Positions 57,192 through 64,000 of a stretch of DNA of 64,000 nucleotides are shown piece after piece. The translations under genes were made by a program, and so were the position numbers. Where the stretch lies: the NCBI GenBank assembly GCA_947311845.1, contig CAMZMU010000123.1, positions 13,545,347 through 13,609,346 on the forward strand. Direction: 5' to 3'. Position 1 is the first letter of the stretch. Each line of letters begins with the position of its first letter. Origin of the DNA: Poa pratensis (taxonomy: Eukaryota > Streptophyta > Magnoliopsida > Poales > Poaceae). The notes under the pieces are model-generated. The model saw only the letters and a list, made by a program, of their open reading frames with translations, had not been told where the DNA came from and searched no databases.

Positions 57192-58474
57192 TGAAAGGAT
57201 CGAGTAGGTTGACTAGAGGGGGGGGGGGGGGGGTGAATAGGCAACTACAAATTTTCTTTTTCTTTTAATACAAATTCGGGAATTGCTCAAATATAAGTTT
57301 TCTAGATATGCAACTAGGTGAACAATCCTATATGATGAGCAATAAACAAGCTAGCAAGATATTCTAGACAAGATAAGCTAGCAATACAAGTAAAGGAAGG
57401 TTAAGAGATAACCACACGGTGACGCGGAGATGTTCTACCGAAGTTCACTTCCCAATGGAAGCTACGTCTCCGTTGGAGCGGTGCGGGTCACAAGTGAACC
57501 CGAATAGCCTTGATATGGCACACCGTATCTCCCTCGTGTTATCCCCGATGAGGAGATCCACGAGCCACTATATGATGCCCTCGAGGTCGGCAACAAACCT
57601 TTACAAGGATGAGGCACACTCCACAACCGAATTGGAGGCTCTCACCAAATTCCCGCGGCTCCCAAAGCCACAAGAATCACAAGGCCGGGTCGCGTCTCCA
57701 CAACTAATTGGAGGCTCCCGGCTAATCCTTGTGGCTACCAAAGCCACAAGAATCACAAGTATCTTCTAGGTATCCAATGTATCAAGTTACACAAGATCTA
57801 CAAGTGACTAGGTCGATGTAGACAAATCGGCTCGGTGGAGATGCGGATCTAGGGCTCCTCCTTCACTCCTCAAAGTATCAACGTGTTTGAGTGGTTGGAG
57901 TGGGAGCTCTAGTAGATTGAAGCTTGCAACAATGGTGGAGAGAGAGTGAGGAATCAAGCTTATCAACCGGAGGTAGGTGGAGGGGTATAAATACCCCTCC
58001 CAGAAATCTGCCGTTTGAACTGTAAACAGCCCGCAGCGGTAGTACCGGGCCTCGCCCGGTAGTACCGGCTGACGGGGAACTGAAGGCCTGGCGTCAGACT
58101 GGTCAACGCTCACTCCACGCGCGCATCGGTAGTACCGGACGTCCTGGTCCGGTAGTGCTCCCCACCCGGTAGTACCGCGCCTACTACCGGGGCTACTACC
58201 GGATTAAATCGAGCGAGTCCAGGAGAGCTTTTGGAGATCCGGTACTGGGCCCGGTACTGGGCCCGGTAGTTCCGCATGGCAGAACACCCGGTAGTACCGG
58301 GGTGAACCCGGTAGTACCGGCTGAAGCTATGAAGACTGCTTTTCTTCCTTTTCTTGAGACAAAACCTGTGCAATATTAATTGATACAATCCTGCACACTT
58401 TTAGCACACACATTAGACATTAAGTGTGTTGTCAACAAACATCAAAACACTGTGGGGAAGGATATGTCCTTTCA
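57192..58474 (-). repeat. 3' LTR of the SIRE-type element
   Basis: 1283 bp with mirror ends: TGAAAGGACATATCC at the start (minus strand) and GATCCTTTCA at the end. It contains about ten copies or variants of CCGGTAGTACCGG at 58035-58325 and a 16-base G run (57218-57233, plus strand) close to its end. Confidence 0.88.
58035..58325. repeat. cluster of CCGGTAGTACCGG near-palindromes
   Basis: Copies and variants of CCGGTA-G-TACCGG are spaced 20-60 bp apart in both orientations (for example CGGTAGTACCGG at 58131 and CTACTACCGG at 58192). Related pairs lie at 60483-60515, 60905-60940 and 60984-61020 in the internal part of the same element. Confidence 0.85.
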
Positions 58475-59376
58475 ATCTCCCCCTTTTTGGTGTTTGATGA
58501 CAACATACTTAGGAGAAACAAATGATTTGCAAAAGATAGACGGGGCTCTCCAAATTGTGTGTTTATTAGGAATTTGCTTTTGAATGCAAAACACACCATA
58601 TAAAATGGGCGGAGCTCCCCCTATATTTTACGAACCAAGCAAGTTCATATGGATAACAATTACACCAACTTGCACAATATAAGCAACAATTAATAACAAT
58701 AAACAACTTGCACAATATAAGCAACAATACGCAAGTAACATACTAGATAGGTCTTATTACAATACCATAAGTTCAAGGCATGTCTTACACCATGCATAGG
58801 AAGAAGTTCAAAGCAAATATCCAAATAAAGATGAAACACAAGCATAAAGATCAAACGAAGTGCAAGCTTGTGTTTCCACCCATGCAAATCCCACGGCTCA
58901 TCCTAAATAGAACACATTCTCCCCCTTTGTCATCGAAATGCCAAAAAGGGAGAAGCGCGATGCTAACACGTCCCTAGGAGCATCAAGCTCCACCCGCGCC
59001 GTGGTGGGTCGAAGAGGAGGCCTGAAGCGATCACCATGTGGAGGAGCATCTTCATCACTCCAGAAACCATGCTTGGACACCCATTCCTCCTTTGGAGTGA
59101 TACTTCTTCAGAACCATCGGAGACGAATCTGCATATGCCTCATCATTGCTTTGTGTCGCTGAGCTGCCTTCTTGTGATACACATGAGCTTCATACAGACG
59201 GTCTTCCAAATCCAGTTTGAGGCAAAAGGCCCTCTTGGCCTTAATCTGCAGCTTCTTGAACCATGAAGGTTCCTCAAGAGGAGGTGCACTCCCACTAGCT
59301 CTCTCAGCTTCAGCAGCAGCCTCGGATCAAGGGCTGGTTTTGGGAGGAGCATGAGGCTTGATACGCAGTTCCTTCA

Positions 59377-60717
59377 CTAGATGAGCCACAACGGGCTGCC
59401 ATCCTTCATGATATCTTCTCCATTCTTCTTGAGAGCCCACTTGCGGCGAATGAGCTTCATAATGTATGGGCCATAGATGGGGGCCCTTCTATCAATGATT
59501 GTGGACCACAAGTCATTCCACATCCAATCCATCACATCAAGCTTCTTGCCTTTGCCTTGATTTTCATATGAGAGCTTGAGAAGGTCAAACATGAAGCCAT
59601 GAACCTCATCCCAATTTCCCACACGAGGAGCAATGGTTTCCCTATAGACACGGTGGAGAATCTCAAATGGACGCACAAGATGAGCAGTTTTACCGGTGGT
59701 GCCCTTTCCATAGTGATTGGTCCAAGAACATCCTTGGAGCTTGATCGATCATTGTCATGGCATCTCCATCCACTAGCAACACTTTCACCCTTGTCTTCAT
59801 AGCCTAGAAGCTCTCCAAACTCCGCCAAGGTGGCAGAAAGCAAGGTGTCCTTAGTCATCCATATAGGGTCCGGGCTTCATCATGGTCAAGGTAGACGGTG
59901 GCAAAGAACTGAATGATGTAGTACTCAATGTAGGGATGGTTCTCCTTCATGATGTCAATCAGCCCAAACTCTTCACACATAGCAAGTGTCTCATCAAAAT
60001 AGCCCTTGTGCTTCGAGTTTCTCATGTAAGGAATATCAAGAGTGTGTTGGACAACCACGGAGTAATCCTTGTGGAGATAGATTTCCTTGTAGATGGCTCT
60101 TGATCATTTGTGTAAAAGTGCGGATTCCGCACAAGGGTGACCTCTCCTCATCATAGGGATTCTCTTCTCTGAGCTTTGATAGTCTCATTCTTCCATAAGT
60201 GAAGTGCTTTGCGGGCTCTCGTGGGGGAGCAGTGGTGGTACGAGCAGCAGCTGATGTTCTTCCCTTGCTTGAGTTCTGGCTGTGGTGCGAGCAGGCAATA
60301 CTTCCTCTTCTTCTTCTTCAATCTCATCCTCCACAAGACGTGGCTTCTTGGTACCACGGCGGCTACCTGTGAAACAGCATATAGGTAGGGCAGGGAATAG
60401 ATGAGTGCACAAGTTCACGGATAAGGAATCAAAAACTAGCCAGTAGATGTAAAGAATGGTTGAATCGAGCAAATTTGAAAACCCGGTAGTACCGGGTGAA
60501 CCCGGTAGTACCGGCTGAGCCGATTCAAGACTGAAATGGCACAAACTCGAGAGATTCAACCATACATTACACATATATGCTAGCTAACAAGGCCTAGGTG
60601 ATCATCCATCCAACTTTAACCGTTGCCAACGGAGCTACCAACATTTCCTCTCCATACATCTAGGTTTCAAGATCTAGAAACAAAGAATGCAAAGAACGGG
60701 GAAATACCGGAGGCCAT
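59377..60717 (-). pseudogene. extra ORF region behind pol of the SIRE-type element
   Basis: Read on the minus strand, a possible start ATG at 60717 gives MAS and a donor G|GTATTT. The acceptor CACAG|GT at 60367 restores phase to SRRGTKKPRLVEDEIEEEEE, which continues to a stop at 60185. Farther on come pieces with SKHKGYFDETLAMCEEFGLI, DTLLSATLAEFGELLGYEDK and WDEVHGFMFDLLKLSYENQG in different frames. This matches the position of the 'env-like' or extra ORF of SIRE-lineage elements. It is frameshifted in several places, and its function is not known. The tiny first exon is inference. Confidence 0.5.
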
Positions 60718-60719
60718 GG

Positions 60720-61508
60720 AGGAGATCGACGAGGGGATCGCTCCCACGGAGCAGATCTGGCCGGAGATGGCGGATTCCGGCGGCCAAGGGCGGCGGCCGG
60801 AGGTGAGGAGCAGAGGAGGCGGCGGTGTGGCTTCGTGCGGGTGGGGAAAATGGGGAATAACCCCCACCCTGCCCGCACGGTGAAATATCTAGATACCCGC
60901 GATTCCCGGTAGTACCGGGGCGGAGCATCCGGTACTACCGGGGCCTGAATCTTTGCGAGCAGCAGAACTGCTTAGATTCAGAGCCCGGTACTACCGGATC
61001 CCACCGGCGGTACTACCGGGGCCTCCTAAGAAACCCCAGATTTCTCTTTTTGTGTAAGGAATTTGAACTTGTGCAAGATGGAAGTTGTTTTGAGATAGAT
61101 GAAAGGCATAGGATTAGATCAACACACTGGAGATGGTACTTCATACTCAATTTGCAAGAATCAAACACACACAAAAACACCAAATTGAGCATGTTTTCCA
61201 TAGGAGCACTAGAAAACCAATAAAATCCAAATGAAACCAACTCTTCACAAGGAAGAGGGTGGTGGCCGAGGCCACCATGTATGAGTATGTGGTGTGATAC
61301 CGCGAAGATATATCTTGGTCCACGGCCACTACTCGTCATTTAAGCTCACAATTCATAGAACGAATATAGAGATGCAAATGAATTCTTACTATCGGCATAA
61401 TGGGGGGAGGGATGGTCCAATGGATTAGGACCGCACTCCCCCTATGTCCATGCCTACATCTAAACCAAATAAGTATCGTCTAATATGGGTAGGTATGCAA
61501 GAAATCCA
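60720..61508 (-). other. non-coding spacer between pol and the extra ORF
   Basis: It starts after the pol stop at 61509 with a GGGGGAG tract, runs through two pairs of CCGGTAGTACCGG, and ends in the CT-rich leader of the extra ORF. GC-rich open frames at 60620-60930 are compositional. Confidence 0.55.
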
Positions 61509-64000
61509 CTAAATCCAATTGGATATGTCCACCACATTTAGTTCTCCTCTCAACTCCTTGAATCTTGCTTCACCAAGAGGCTTCGTGAACATATCGGCGA
61601 GTTGATGCTTGGTGTTGACATACTTGATTGCAATATCACCCTTCTCAACATGGTCTCGAATAAAATGATACCGAATCTCAATGTGCTTGGTCTTGCCATG
61701 AAGAACCGGGTTGTGTGCAATTTTAATAGCACTTTCATTGTCACATAAAAGAGGCACTTTGTCACAAATGACACCATAATCCTTTAAAGTTTGCCTCATC
61801 CATAATAATTGTGCACAACAACTACCGGCGGCGATGTATTCGGCTTCGGTGGATGACGAGGCCACACAATTTTGCTTCTTGGAAGACCAACTCACAAGGG
61901 ACCTACCAAGGAATTGGCATGTACCCGAAGTTGATTTTCTATCCATTTTGCAACCCGCCCAATCCGCATCCGAATAACCAACAAGATCAAAGCTTGTACC
62001 ATGGGGATACCAAAGACCATAGTTGGGAGTATCCAACAAATATCTTAGAATCCTTTTGACCGCGGTTTCATGACTTTCCCTAGGACTTGATTGGAATCTT
62101 GCACACATACCCACACTAAACATAATATCCGGTCTAGATGCACAAAGGTAAAGCAAAGATCCAATCATAGAACGATAAAGCTTTTGATCAACTTCCTTAC
62201 CATCCGGATCTAAGTGAAGATCCGCCTTGGAGTCCATGGGAAACTTATATGGCTTGGCATTGTTCATATCAAATTTCTTGAGCATGTCCTTAATATACTT
62301 GGCTTGACATAAGAATGTTCCTTCTCGAAATTGGTGGATTTCAAAGCCAAGAAAATAATTCAATTTTCCCATCATGGACATCTCAAATTCCTTGGTCATT
62401 AGCTTGCCAAATTGATCACTAAATTCACGGTTAGTGGAACCAAAGATAATATCATCAACATATATTTGGCATACGAAAAAATCTCCATTTACCCTTTTTG
62501 TAAAAAGAGTGGGATCTATTACCCCAATTTCAAAGCCACGGTCTACTAAGAACTCCTTGAGATGATCATACCAAGCACGTGGAGCTTGCTTGAGCCCATA
62601 AAGAGCCTTATGTAGTAAGTAGACGTGGTTAGGAAATTTAGGGTCTTCGAAACCCGGTGGTTGTTTAACATACACCAATTCATTTAGTGGACCATTTAAG
62701 AAAGCACTTTTAACATCCATTTGATATAAGACAATATTATGAGTAGATGCATAAGCAATTAGTAAGCGAATGGATTCAAGTCTAGCAACGGGGGCATAGG
62801 TTTCACCGTAGTCGACTCCTTCGATTTGGGTGTAGCCTTGTGCAACCAATCTTGCTTTGTTGCGAATGACTTGACCATGTGAGTCTTGCTTGTTCTTAAA
62901 TATCCACTTGGTTCCAATGACATTATGGGAGGAGTCATTGGGTCTTTCCACTAATGACCATACTTTGTTGCGCTCGAAGTTGTTCAACTCTTCATGCATA
63001 GCCGCAACCCAATCCATGTCTTCAAGAGCATCATATACCTTGAGAGGTTCTAAGCTAGACAAACAAGAGACATGACCACAAAAGTTAGATAATTGATTGC
63101 GTGTGGACACACCTCTACGGATACTCCCAAGGATATTTTCTTTGAAGTGTTGTTGGTAATCCAATTTTGATGCACGCCGGATGACCCGGCGTTCCGAGGC
63201 TTGACCAATTGTTTCACCAACACAAATATCTTCATCATTGCCTTTATCTTGCTCATGGTCAACCCGAAGTGGAGTTCTTGGAGTTGTGGGTTCATTATGT
63301 TCTTGTTCACCACTAGAGTTGGGTGGGTCTTGACCATCTTCTTGATCAATATTTGAGGTGGATGGCTCAACTTGAGTAGAACTTGTTCCTTCTTCTTGAG
63401 TATCATCAATGGGTCCTTCAATAGGAATTAGTTCTCCAATCCCCATAGTTCTTATGGCTTGAGATGGAGATCATCACCTACATCATCATGATCAATATGC
63501 TCCGCTTGGGAGCCATTATCCTCGACAAACTCCACGTTCATAGATTCTTCAACACACCCGGTGGATATGTTGTAGACCCTATAAGCATGAGACTTTGCGG
63601 CATATCCAACAAATATACCATCAAAAGATCTAGATTCAAATTTAGCAATTTTGCAACCTTTAATGTAAACATGGCATTTGCATCCAAAGACTCGAAAGTA
63701 AGATACATTTGGCTTTTTACCGGTGAGGAGTTCATATGGTGTCATGTCCTTGAGAGGACGGAAGAAGAGCCGGTTTGAGTAATGACAAGCGGTGTTGATG
63801 GCTTCGGCCCAAAAGTTGTATGGGGAATTAAATTCGGCCATCATAGTTCTTGCCATATCAATAAGAGTGCGGTTCTTCCTTTCGGCAACACCATTTTGTT
63901 GGGGAGTATATGCAGCGGAATATTGGTGTTGAATGCCCTCCCCACTTAGGAAATCATCCATAGTGTAATTCTTGAACTCCGTACCATTGTCACTTCTAAT
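61509..64000 (-). pseudogene. SIRE-type Copia pol (integrase, RT, RNase H), partial
   Basis: The frame enters at the right edge with integrase SDNGTEF and NGVAERKNRTLIDMAR (catalytic D and E). It shifts by one base near 63460 and then runs 640 codons to the stop at 61509. Reverse transcriptase has [13 protein letters not shown] and YVDDIIFGS (about 62460). RNase H has [21 protein letters not shown] and [13 protein letters not shown]. Apart from the single shift the RT-RNase H part is intact, pointing to a fairly young element. Confidence 0.9.

Larger units (their letters stand above)
57192..64000 (-). mobile_element. SIRE/Maximus-type Ty1/Copia retrotransposon, 3' half
   Basis: The minus-strand element enters from the right edge. 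It shows integrase, reverse transcriptase and RNase H, an extra ORF region behind pol, a polypurine tract AAAAAGGGGGAGAT (complement of 58475-58488) and a 3' LTR. A long extra region between pol and the LTR with additional GGGGGAG tracts (near 58610, 58920 and 61436) is typical of the SIRE lineage. The expected target copy is CTAAG (57187-57191); the other end is outside the window. Confidence 0.88.

Noticed and set aside
58035..58325. CRISPR-like spaced repeats (CCGGTAGTACCGG)
   Set aside because: Spacing and orientation vary, units are short, and they lie in a plant LTR; not a CRISPR array.

Overview
The window is a stretch of grass nuclear DNA, most likely from a large-genome Pooideae species (Triticeae or oat relatives). 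The evidence is intron-containing plant genes with GC-rich first exons, Tourist and Stowaway MITEs, a Tat-lineage Ty3/Gypsy element with two RNase H domains and an antisense gene, a SIRE/Maximus-type Copia element, and an LTR element with a TGGCGCCGTTGCCGGGGAG primer site. I found no rRNA, tRNA, CRISPR or prokaryotic-type operon. The species call is inference.

Layout. 1-1685 is the edge of a minus-strand LTR retrotransposon that runs off the left side. 3239-4314 is a PIF/Harbinger-type element carrying GC-rich repeats and a gene-like fragment. 5.3-10.3 kb has no gene I can name, only exon-like pieces on the minus strand. 11467-17622 is a two-exon LRR receptor-like kinase gene whose 3.9-kb intron holds a Tourist MITE, a poly(A)-tailed retroposon and a probable second MITE. 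18770-19350 is a LINE-like 3' end.

20101-45445 is one nested transposon cluster. A 4.7-kb Copia element (minus, TSD CACAG) was hit by a Tat-lineage Gypsy element (plus, TSD ACGAG), by an LTR element now reduced to a solo LTR (TSD AGGAC) and by a GC-rich hAT-like MITE (TSD GACACAAC). The Gypsy element was itself hit by a non-autonomous LARD-type element (TSD GCAAG). LTR differences counted by eye give the order: Copia about 3.5%, Gypsy about 2.5%, LARD about 0.6%.

46750-49032 is an intact seven-exon 2-oxoglutarate/Fe(II) dioxygenase gene on the plus strand. It converges on a four-exon minus-strand gene (49520-52806) for a conserved-looking 511-residue protein that I cannot name. 53202-53282 is a Stowaway MITE. 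53781-54958 is a second PIF/Harbinger-type element with a TATA box and an intact 192-codon ORF that ends in a possible SUMO-interacting motif. From 57192 to the right edge is the 3' half of a SIRE/Maximus-type Copia element (minus), with its 3' LTR, an extra ORF behind pol, and clusters of the near-palindrome CCGGTAGTACCGG.

The three host genes form two small islands, 11.4-17.6 kb and 46.7-52.9 kb, separated by the 25-kb nest. Nothing suggests that they act in one pathway. Retrotransposon breaks are described but not repaired.
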